NCBI GenBank assembly: GCA_022797145.1 | Contig: JAAWKA010000001.1 | Span: forward strand, 1 to 61,744 | Reading direction: 5' to 3' | Length of the DNA stretch: 61,744 nucleotides | DNA from: Clostridia bacterium | GTDB lineage: Bacteria; Bacillota; Clostridia; TANB77; CAG-508 | Shown here: piece by piece, positions 54,353 through 61,744 of the stretch | Layout: each line of letters opens with the position of its first letter | Position numbering within the stretch: position 1 is the stretch's first letter | Made by a program: the position numbers and the translations under genes | The notes under the pieces: model-generated | Database searches by the model: none | What the model saw: the letters and a program-made list of their open reading frames with translations, nothing else | Told to the model about the DNA's origin: nothing

Positions 54353-56923
54353 TTAATCAGTGATCCATTTTACTAAATTTAGGTTTTCTGAGTCTAATAG
54401 CATTTCGTGTTTTGGCATTACCCTAAATGTATATCCATAGTCTCCTCCTGTTGTTAATTCTATTTTTGCTTTATATAGATATATATTATTTTTTTCATCA
54501 ATTTCTTCTTGAACTTTCATTGGTATTATTGACATACTTTTTACTACACCATTTTCTAATATTTTTCCATAATATACTTCTACTTCTATATTATTTTTAT
54601 TTATATTAGGTAGTTCTACAATACAACTTACTTCTATCTGATTTCCTGCATCTATTGTTATATTATTCAAATTACTATTTTGTGAAATTTTTATATCATT
54701 CCAATTTTTATATAATTCTTCCTTCCATAAACGATATTGTGTCACATCTTCTAAATTAGTGTAATATTTTTTAGATAATTCACATAATGGCATATATAAA
54801 TCTTTTACATAATCTACAACCATTCTAGAAGTACTATATTTGCCTCCTGTAGATATTATAGAATTTTTCATAAGTTCTAACCATTTTTTTGATATATCAT
54901 TTTCATTCTTATTATAATATGCTGGTATTATTTTATTTTCTAGTGTGTTATAAATACTTTCACTATCTGCTATATCTTGCATTTCATATGATAAATATTC
55001 TTCGTTAGTTCCAATTAACCATCCATTTTTTTGATTATATCCTTCTGCCCACCAACCATCTGATATACTAAAATTTAACACTCCATTTACAGATGCCTTC
55101 TGTCCACTAGTACCAGAGGCTTCCATTGGCCTTCTTGGATTATTTAACCATATATCTACTCCACTTACCATATATCTAGCAATTTGAATATTATAATTTT
55201 CTAATATAAATATTTTTCCTTTAAATTGTGGTTTCATTGATATTTCATGTATATATTTTATTAAATCTTGTCCTTCTATATCTGCTGGATGGGCTTTTCC
55301 TGCAAATATTATTTGAACTGGTTTTTCTTCATCATTTAATATTTGTGTAATTCTTTCTAGGTCTTTAAATATTAATGTTGCCCTCTTATATGTTGCAAAT
55401 CTTCTTGCAAATCCTATTGTTAGTGCATTAGGATTTAGTTTTGATATTGACTCTTTTATTTCATCATATCCAATTCCTTCTGCTTTCATTCTCCTAGTTA
55501 CATTTTCTTTAACAAGTTTAAATAGTTTTCTTTTTCTATCCATATGAGCTTCCCATAGCTCTTTACTTGGTATATTATCTACTAATTTCCATGTTTCATC
55601 ATCATAAATTTTATCTTGCCAATAAGGTTCTAAATAAGTATTGTATAATTGTTTTAAATTTGGAGCAAGCCAAGAACAAGTATGTATTCCATTTGTTATA
55701 TGAGTTATTGGAGATTCATCTGGTGAAATATTAGGCCACACATCTGCAAATAAGTGTCTTGATACTTCTCCATGCAATTTACTTACACCATTTTTCTTTC
55801 CTGCTATTTTTAAAGCAAATATTCCCATATTGAATCCTGTTTCTAAATGTTCTTCTGGTTTCATTCCAAGTTTCATGAAAGTATCTTTATCTATTCCTAG
55901 TTTAGGCCAAAAATCTTTAAAGTATTTTTCTACTAAATTTAATGGAAATATATCATTTCCTGCTGGTACTGGAGTGTGGGTTGTAAATACTGTTTTTGCT
56001 GTTGCTATTTCTTTTGCTAATTCAAATGATATTTTCTTTTCTTCCATAATATCTTTTATTATTTCTAATAGTAAAAATGATGAATGCCCTTCATTCATAT
56101 GATATACAGTTGGTTTTAATCCTAATTTTTTTAATAATTTCACCCCTGCAATTCCAAGAACAATTTCTTGTCTTATTCTCATTTCCTGGTCTCCACCATA
56201 TAAACGTAGAGTTATTTCTCTATAGTCTTCATCTGTATTATTATCTATATCAGAATCTAATAAATACAATTTTACTCTACCTACATTAATCTTCCATACT
56301 TTTAAATATAGTTTTTTTCGTGGTAAATCCACAGATATTATTAGCTCTTCTCCTTTTTCATTTTTTACAGGAATTATTGGTAAATTGTCTAACTCTATAT
56401 GTTGATAAATATTTTCTTGGTCTCCATATCTATTTATTTTTTGATTAAAATATCCATTTTTATATAATAACCCAACAGCTACAAAAGGTACTCCTAAGTC
56501 ACTAGCAGATTTCACATGGTCTCCTGATAATATGCCTAAGCCCCCTGAATAGATTGGTAATATTTCATCTAGCCCATATTCTGCTGAAAAATACGCTATT
56601 AAATCATTCTTACTATTAGGATATTTTTTAGAAAACCAAGTTACCTTACTATTCATATATCCTTCATAATCATTTACTACTTTATCATATTCTTGAAGTA
56701 ATTTTTGATTGACTGCTGCATTTTCAAGCTTCTCTTGTGAGACTAATTTTAAAAATTTTACTGGATTTTTTCCTATACTTTCCCATAAATCAGTGTCTAT
56801 ATCTTTAAATAATCTTAAATACTGGCTATTCCATGACCACCATAAATTATTTGCCATATCTGATAATTTATTTATTCTTTTAGGTAATTGTGGATTAACT
56901 GTTATTTTATTAAATATGTACAT
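54353..56923 (-). CDS. glgP: Alpha-glucan (glycogen/maltodextrin) phosphorylase with DUF3417 N-terminus
   Basis: This 856-residue GT35 enzyme releases glucose 1-phosphate from alpha-1,4-glucans. The N-terminal DUF3417 segment is PKRINKLSDMANNLWWSWN. The catalytic part includes YFSAEYGLDEILPIYSGGLG, HMNEGHSSF, FARRFATYKR and the pyridoxal-phosphate region as WLNNPRRPMEASGTSGQKAS. This is the short bacterial/archaeal type rather than the MalP type. AAGGAGG precedes the ATG. No other glycogen genes are in the window. Confidence 0.94.
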   Translation of the reverse strand: MYIFNKITVNPQLPKRINKLSDMANNLWWSWNSQYLRLFKDIDTDLWESIGKNPVKFLKLVSQEKLENAAVNQKLLQEYDKVVNDYEGYMNSKVTWFSKKYPNSKNDLIAYFSAEYGLDEILPIYSGGLGILSGDHVKSASDLGVPFVAVGLLYKNGYFNQKINRYGDQENIYQHIELDNLPIIPVKNEKGEELIISVDLPRKKLYLKVWKINVGRVKLYLLDSDIDNNTDEDYREITLRLYGGDQEMRIRQEIVLGIAGVKLLKKLGLKPTVYHMNEGHSSFLLLEIIKDIMEEKKISFELAKEIATAKTVFTTHTPVPAGNDIFPLNLVEKYFKDFWPKLGIDKDTFMKLGMKPEEHLETGFNMGIFALKIAGKKNGVSKLHGEVSRHLFADVWPNISPDESPITHITNGIHTCSWLAPNLKQLYNTYLEPYWQDKIYDDETWKLVDNIPSKELWEAHMDRKRKLFKLVKENVTRRMKAEGIGYDEIKESISKLNPNALTIGFARRFATYKRATLIFKDLERITQILNDEEKPVQIIFAGKAHPADIEGQDLIKYIHEISMKPQFKGKIFILENYNIQIARYMVSGVDIWLNNPRRPMEASGTSGQKASVNGVLNFSISDGWWAEGYNQKNGWLIGTNEEYLSYEMQDIADSESIYNTLENKIIPAYYNKNENDISKKWLELMKNSIISTGGKYSTSRMVVDYVKDLYMPLCELSKKYYTNLEDVTQYRLWKEELYKNWNDIKISQNSNLNNITIDAGNQIEVSCIVELPNINKNNIEVEVYYGKILENGVVKSMSIIPMKVQEEIDEKNNIYLYKAKIELTTGGDYGYTFRVMPKHEMLLDSENLNLVKWITD

Positions 56924-57094
56924 TTCTATGTTTCCTCCTTAGTTTCTTTAAACATTTTTTCTTTTAGTATTAATACATTTATTATCTATTATAATAATTG
57001 AATTGTCAAACATTTTTATAAGTTTTTTGATATTTTTTTACATATATGTTATAATTAATTTATATATTTTAATTTTAGATTAAGGAGGATTTGT

Positions 57095-57772
57095 ATGGGA
57101 AAAATTATTAATTTTGTAAATGTAGTTAATAATAAAAATAACACCCCAATTCATTTAATTTCCCAAAAGCGTACTTCTAAAGGTATTGCTTATGAAAGAC
57201 AAATACAACAAGATGAAAGAAATTTTGAAATTTTGAAAAACAGAAAAAGGCACCTTAAAATCAAAGGTTATATTACTATTGCAGCTCTTTCCATAGGAAT
57301 TGGAACAACTACTTTTTTTGCTAGCAAAACTAATACTTCTAATTTAAGAAAAGATATTTCTATTTCAACTGAAGCAAATGAAGAGATTCTTTCTAAGGAT
57401 ATTGTTATGGAACAAGCTGAAAATTTAATAAAAAAGAAATTATCTTCTACTTGGGAATGTAAAAATTTAGAAGATATCTCGATTACTTATAATTATATTG
57501 ATAAAAACTCTGGAGATGGTAAACAAATTTGGATTACTAATAATAATAATTTTTTAGTTTATACTAACAGCTTTTTCGCTGATAATCCAAATATAAACAA
57601 AGATTTTGAAAAGCTTCTTAAATCAACTATTAGTATGCATTTTGATTCTTCACCTTCTAAAAAAAGTCTTTCTAAATTTAATACATCTACAAAGACTTTA
57701 AAGCTTTCTTTAAAAGATGTATCTTCTATTATAGAAAAAGAAGATACTAAAAATCACGACAATTATAAATAG
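57095..57772 (+). CDS. Unknown 225-residue single-pass membrane protein
   Basis: This protein has a 55-residue basic cytoplasmic N-terminus (LISQKRTSKGIAYERQIQQD), one membrane segment (about residues 59-75, ITIAALSIGIGTTTFFA) and an extracytoplasmic domain rich in Asn, Ser and Lys (ITYNYIDKNSGDGKQIWIT). AAGGAGG precedes the ATG and a terminator follows. No family is recognised; the topology is like that of sporulation or envelope accessory proteins. Confidence 0.6.
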   Translation: MGKIINFVNVVNNKNNTPIHLISQKRTSKGIAYERQIQQDERNFEILKNRKRHLKIKGYITIAALSIGIGTTTFFASKTNTSNLRKDISISTEANEEILSKDIVMEQAENLIKKKLSSTWECKNLEDISITYNYIDKNSGDGKQIWITNNNNFLVYTNSFFADNPNINKDFEKLLKSTISMHFDSSPSKKSLSKFNTSTKTLKLSLKDVSSIIEKEDTKNHDNYK

Positions 57773-57788
57773 TATTTTATATTTTTAT

Positions 57789-57835
57789 AAAGTAGATTAA
57801 TATTGTTTAATATAAGTATAATCTACTTTTATTTT
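57789..57835 (+). terminator. Terminator after the 225-residue gene
   Basis: An 11-bp stem (57789-57799 with 57819-57829) is followed by T/A-rich TATTTTTATTTT on the plus strand. Confidence 0.8.
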
Positions 57836-57946
57836 TATTTTATAAAATTTACATGTATAAAAATTCGTTTTATTTCCACAATATCTAGTATCAAACAAGT
57901 CTTCATTTATTTAATGATATTTGTTATTTTATATTAAGGTGATGCT

Positions 57947-58288
57947 ATGAGAATGGATAAAAGGAAGTCCAATATTAGAATTGGTAATTTATTAAAAAGA
58001 ACTAGAAAATCTTTTGGATACACACAAGAAGAGGTAGCTGAAATGCTAGACTTAGCACCTAGATATATTTCAGACATTGAAAGAGATAAGACAAAAGGTA
58101 GTATTAATACTTTAGTAAAGCTATGTAATATTTATAAAATAACTCCAACTTATGTTTTGCAAGAGTATTTAGATATTCCTTCTGATTTTAGGGTTGACCC
58201 TGATCTTATGGGATTCTATGATTTAGAAGAAAATAATAGGGATATTATTTTGCAATTAATTCAGTATATGAATAAAAAAGAGAAGTAA
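57947..58288 (+). CDS. XRE-family helix-turn-helix regulator
   Basis: This 113-residue protein has an N-terminal Cro/C1-type helix-turn-helix from residue 11 (RIGNLLKRTRKSFGYTQEEV, then APRYISDIERDKTKGS), and a short C-terminal tail with DLMGFYDLEENNRDIILQLI, probably for dimerisation. AAGGTGATG precedes the ATG. It is a single gene, convergent with hisS. Its targets are unknown. Confidence 0.9.
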   Translation: MRMDKRKSNIRIGNLLKRTRKSFGYTQEEVAEMLDLAPRYISDIERDKTKGSINTLVKLCNIYKITPTYVLQEYLDIPSDFRVDPDLMGFYDLEENNRDIILQLIQYMNKKEK

Positions 58289-58306
58289 TTATAATAGTAT
58301 AATTAT

Positions 58307-58343
58307 AAAAAATAGAGAGTTTTATACAGACTCTCCATTTTTT
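58307..58343. terminator. Bidirectional terminator overlapping the hisS stop
   Basis: AAAAAATAGAGAG (58307-58319) pairs with the CTCTCCATTTTTT arm (58331-58343) with one mismatch, between the convergent regulator and hisS genes. The right arm covers the end of the hisS reading frame. Confidence 0.65.
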
Positions 58344-59590
58344 ATATAGTCATAAATTTTCATTACTAAATTTCCATTTTGAATATTTTTTTCTTCTCCT
58401 GTTTTCATATTTTTTATTTTTATTACTTCTGATTTTAATTCATCTTCTCCTATTACTATTATATATTTTATTTTTTGTTTGTCTGCATATTTTAATTGTG
58501 CTTTTATACTTCTTGAAGTTATGTCTTTTTCTACATAACAGTCTTTTTTCCTTAATTCTTGTGCAATTTTGATTGCTCTTTTATCCGCTTCCTCTCCTAT
58601 TGATGCAATATATAAATCTGCTACTTTAGGTTTTATATTTTCTCCTCGATATTTTTCATATAAATTTATTAACCTATCTTCCCCCATTGCAAATCCTATT
58701 GCAGGTGTACTCTGTCCTCCAAGTTGTTCTATTAATGCATCATATCTTCCTCCTGCAAGTATCGTATATCCTTCTTGTTGTGATACAAATTCAAATACTG
58801 TTTTAGTATAATAATCTAATCCTCTTACTAGCTTTGAATCTATTTCATAATCTATTCCTACTTTTTCCAATGTCTGTTTTACCCCTTCAAAATGTTCCTT
58901 GCACTCTTCACATAAATAATCTAATATTATTGGTGCTTTTTTGTTTAATTCTTTACACATTTTTTCTTTACAGTCCAAAATCCTCATTGGATTTTTTTCA
59001 AATCTTGTTTTACAAGTTTCACAATATTTTTCTAAATTATTTGCTACAAATTTTTTTAATTCTTCTTGATAATTCTTTCTACATTTATGGCACCCTATAT
59101 TATTTATCTTTAGTTGTACTTCTGGTAAATTAAAGTTTTTTATTATTTCATTTGCCATTATTAATAATTCTATATCTGCTAAATATGATGCTGTACCTAT
59201 TATTTCAGCTCCTATTTGTCTAAACTCTCTTAGTCTTCCCTTTTGTACATTTTCATATCTATACATTGGCATTGCATACCACATTTTTTGTGGTGATGGT
59301 AATGATGACATACCATTTTCTATATATGCTCTAACAATTCCTGCTGTTCCCTCTGGTCTTAAAGTTATACTTCTATTTGCTTTATCAAAAAAAGTATACA
59401 TTTCTTTTTGTACTACATCTGTTGTATCTCCAACTCCTCTTTCAAATAGAGTAGTACTTTCAAATACTGGTACTCGTATTTCTCTAAACCCATAATTTTC
59501 TAGTATTTTTTGTGTTTCTTTTTCCATGTATTGCCATTTATACGAAATATCTGGCAATATATCTATTGTTCCTTTTGGTTTTTGTATCAT
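58322..59590 (-). CDS. hisS: Histidyl-tRNA synthetase
   Basis: This 422-residue class II aminoacyl-tRNA synthetase has the N-terminal PKGTIDILPDISYKWQYME, class II motif 2 with YRYENVQKGRLREFRQIGAE, and the histidine-specific RGLDYYTKTVFEF. A C-terminal anticodon-binding domain contains ADLYIASIGEE. An extra CHKC/CETC cysteine pair in the insertion region may bind zinc. It follows the MBL hydrolase by 22 bases; no T-box is seen. Confidence 0.97.
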   Translation of the reverse strand: MIQKPKGTIDILPDISYKWQYMEKETQKILENYGFREIRVPVFESTTLFERGVGDTTDVVQKEMYTFFDKANRSITLRPEGTAGIVRAYIENGMSSLPSPQKMWYAMPMYRYENVQKGRLREFRQIGAEIIGTASYLADIELLIMANEIIKNFNLPEVQLKINNIGCHKCRKNYQEELKKFVANNLEKYCETCKTRFEKNPMRILDCKEKMCKELNKKAPIILDYLCEECKEHFEGVKQTLEKVGIDYEIDSKLVRGLDYYTKTVFEFVSQQEGYTILAGGRYDALIEQLGGQSTPAIGFAMGEDRLINLYEKYRGENIKPKVADLYIASIGEEADKRAIKIAQELRKKDCYVEKDITSRSIKAQLKYADKQKIKYIIVIGEDELKSEVIKIKNMKTGEEKNIQNGNLVMKIYDYIKNGESV

Positions 59591-59612
59591 ATAATTTCTC
59601 CTTATCTATAGA

Positions 59613-60263
59613 TTAAAATTCTCTTTGTTTTAATTCTAAATATATAGGTTTTTCCTCTCCTATTCTTGTAGATTTCCCATGTCCTGGATATACTATTGTT
59701 TCATCTGGTATTTCTTTTATTAGTTTATTTGTAATTGATTCTATTATATCTTGTAAGCTTCCTGTTGGCAAATCTGTTCTTCCCCATGTTCCTCTAAACA
59801 TGGTATCTCCTGTAAATATCATCTTTTCTTTCTCACAATAAAGTGATGTACTACCTTTGGTATGTCCAGGAGTATGAATTACCTTTAATTGCAAATCTCC
59901 TATATGTATTAAGTCTTTATCATCTACTCTTGAATCTGCTTCTAATTCTATCTCTTGCATTCCTATATATTCTGCTAAATTAACTTCTAGATTATTTAAG
60001 TTCTCACTTTCTATTCTATGAATTAATATTTTTCCTCCACAAGCTTTTTTTAATTCCACTACTGCTCCTATATGATCTCCATGACAATGGGTTAAATATA
60101 TATATTTAAGTTTTGCTGATAAAATTTTTAACATTTCTATTATTTTTTCTGCTTGACTTGCTGGATCTATTACTATAGTTTCTTTTGTCTCTTCATCTAC
60201 AATTATATAACAGTTTGTTGGTTCTGCAAGCATTGTATCTAATTTTAATCTTTTTAATATCAT
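59613..60263 (-). CDS. Metallo-beta-lactamase-fold hydrolase (glyoxalase II-like)
   Basis: This 216-residue MBL-fold protein has the metal motif THCHGDHIGA near residue 58, then HTPGHTKGS, FTGDTMFRGTWGRTDLP and YPGHGKST. These match YqgX/glyoxalase II-type thioester hydrolases commonly found between relA and hisS in Clostridia. The physiological substrate is not known. AAAGGAG precedes the ATG. Confidence 0.9.
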   Translation of the reverse strand: MILKRLKLDTMLAEPTNCYIIVDEETKETIVIDPASQAEKIIEMLKILSAKLKYIYLTHCHGDHIGAVVELKKACGGKILIHRIESENLNNLEVNLAEYIGMQEIELEADSRVDDKDLIHIGDLQLKVIHTPGHTKGSTSLYCEKEKMIFTGDTMFRGTWGRTDLPTGSLQDIIESITNKLIKEIPDETIVYPGHGKSTRIGEEKPIYLELKQREF

Positions 60264-60275
60264 TAGGATTCTCCT

Positions 60276-61744
60276 TTATTTTTTTCTTTTTACTTCAAAA
60301 ACACTTTCTACTCTTCTTAATGCTTTTATTGTTTGATTTAGTTTTTCTAAATCTTGTACTTCTATAGTTATTTCTGTTACAATAATTCGCTCTTTATTTG
60401 CTTTACTATTTACTGCTATTAATTTTGTTTTTGTATCATATACCGCTTTTATAATGTCTGCTAACAGACCTGTTCTATCATTTGAATATGTTTCTATATC
60501 TACATTATAAGATGATATTTTTTCTTTATACCACTCTACCTCAATAAGTTTATCTTTTTGTTGTAATAGTTCTTTTATATTTATACATTCTGTGGTATGA
60601 ATAGATACCCCTCTTCCTTTAGTAATATATCCTATTATGTTATCTCCTGGTACTGGATTACAACATTTTGATAATTTTACCAAACAGTTATCTATTCCTT
60701 TTACAATAACTCCTGTTTTAGATATATTCTTTTTTAATGTTCCTTTATCTTTCGATAATTCTTGTAGTTTTTCTTCTATTGTTTCATCTTGATGTACTTT
60801 TTTATATTCTTCTAATATTCTTGCTATAATTTTTACTGGTGATATTGCCCCAAATCCTATTGCTGCATACATATCTTCTATATTGTTAAATTTATATCTG
60901 TCTATTGCCACTTGAATAAATTCTTGCTTCCATAACTCTTTATATCCCATTCCTATTCTTTTTATTTCTTTTTCAACTAATTCTTTTCCTTTTACTATAT
61001 TTTCTTCTCTTTGTTCTTTTTTAAACCATTGTTGTATCCTGTTTTTGGCTGTTGTACTTTTTATAAATTTTAACCAATCTCTACTTGGTCCTTTGGCATT
61101 ATCAGATGTTACTATATCTATGATATCACCATTTTTTAATTTCGTTATAATTGGCATCATCTTAGAGTTTATTTTGCATCCTGTCATTGTATGCCCCACT
61201 TCTTCATGTATACTATATGCAAAATCTATTGGAGTGCTTCCTCTTGGTAATACTTTTATATCTCCTTTTGGTGTAAATACATAAACTTCATCTTCAAATA
61301 ATTCTGTTTTCAAAGTATTTAAAAACTCTTCTGGATCTTGCATTTCTTTCTGCCATTCTAGTGTTTCTCTTAGCCAAGCAAGTTTGTCATCTTTTACTGT
61401 TACATTTTCTTTTTTATTTTTTCCATACTCTTTATATGCCCAATGTGCTGCAATACCAAATTCTGCAATTCTGTGCATATCCCAAGTACGAATTTGTACC
61501 TCAAAAGGTGTTCCTTTTTCTCCAATTAGTGTTGTATGTAAAGATTGATACATATTTGGTTTTGGTACTGCAATATAATCTTTAAATCTTCCTGGCATTG
61601 GATTATATAAGTCATGTACTATCCCTAAAGCAGAATAGCAATCTTTTACAGAGTTTACTAATATTCTTAATGCAAATAAGTCATATATTTGGTCTAATGT
61701 TTTATTGTCTCTTTTCATTTTTCTATAAATGCTATATAAATGTT
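60276..61744 (-). CDS. relA: (p)ppGpp synthetase/hydrolase RelA/SpoT, C-terminal part (runs off the window)
   Basis: The frame is open to the window edge (LYSIYRKMKRDNKTLDQIYD), so at least 488 residues are present and the N-terminal hydrolase domain is outside. Visible are the end of the synthetase domain (FALRILVNSVKDCYSALGIVH), the TGS domain (DEVYVFTPKGDIKVLPRGST), the conserved-cysteine region (LSKCCNPVPGDNIIGYITKG) and a C-terminal ACT domain. It sets the stringent response alarmone level and heads the MBL-hisS run. Confidence 0.96.
   Translation of the reverse strand, partial: HLYSIYRKMKRDNKTLDQIYDLFALRILVNSVKDCYSALGIVHDLYNPMPGRFKDYIAVPKPNMYQSLHTTLIGEKGTPFEVQIRTWDMHRIAEFGIAAHWAYKEYGKNKKENVTVKDDKLAWLRETLEWQKEMQDPEEFLNTLKTELFEDEVYVFTPKGDIKVLPRGSTPIDFAYSIHEEVGHTMTGCKINSKMMPIITKLKNGDIIDIVTSDNAKGPSRDWLKFIKSTTAKNRIQQWFKKEQREENIVKGKELVEKEIKRIGMGYKELWKQEFIQVAIDRYKFNNIEDMYAAIGFGAISPVKIIARILEEYKKVHQDETIEEKLQELSKDKGTLKKNISKTGVIVKGIDNCLVKLSKCCNPVPGDNIIGYITKGRGVSIHTTECINIKELLQQKDKLIEVEWYKEKISSYNVDIETYSNDRTGLLADIIKAVYDTKTKLIAVNSKANKERIIVTEITIEVQDLEKLNQTIKALRRVESVFEVKRKK

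Noticed and set aside
1..61744. CRISPR array, rRNA or tRNA genes
   Set aside because: I saw no regularly spaced repeats and no recognisable rRNA or cloverleaf sequence. A tRNA could be missed by eye, so a covariance-model scan would be decisive.

Overview
The window reads as a chromosomal stretch of a very AT-rich, spore-forming-type Firmicute, most likely an uncultured gut-type Clostridia. The grounds are the low GC, strong GGAGG ribosome binding sites, AGA-dominated arginine codons, spoIIM, remA, an L31 with zinc cysteines, and typical Clostridia gene orders such as relA-MBL-hisS, yicC-remA-rpoZ, cmk/plsC-rpsA and xerD-spoIIM. I saw no rRNA, tRNA or CRISPR array. Most genes are on the minus strand.

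Layout: the 5' part of ftsZ, tcdA and copper export (copZ-copA) lie at 0-4 kb. Cell-wall genes (M23 peptidase, polysaccharide deacetylase), a permease and a cysteine-rich CBS protein follow at 4-9 kb. murD, a CMP-kinase-like gene, uvrA, cysE and asnB fill 9-16.7 kb. An accretion island at the 3' end of asnB runs from 16.7 to 22.3 kb. It holds dinD under an SOS-type promoter, two glycosyltransferases, an AbrB-like protein and small unknown genes, with two extra relics of the asnB 3' end. Next come mutS-miaB-rpmE, a VanW lipoprotein, greA, folA-thyA, pepF, rpoZ-remA-yicC, rsmE and xerD-spoIIM-endoQ (22-41 kb). Then come trmR, typA, an S1 protein, a cmk-plsC fusion, pnp, rpsO, pyk and glgP (42-57 kb). 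The window ends with hisS, an MBL hydrolase and relA (partial).

The headline observation is a recoding pattern. Four otherwise intact genes (a polysaccharide deacetylase, twice, plus mutS, miaB and spoIIM) are interrupted by +1 frameshifts. Every one of the five breaks has an in-frame CGG codon at which skipping the C and reading the next GGN as glycine restores the full-length conserved protein. By eye, no other gene outside the asnB island carries an in-frame CGG, although CGG occurs about two dozen times out of frame. The only other three in-frame CGG codons lie in three small accessory genes at 20.9-22.3 kb. This suggests that CGG is an unassigned or poorly decoded codon that acts as a +1 frameshift (or CGGN quadruplet) signal. 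The main rival explanation is a systematic sequence error, which reads or related genomes would settle.
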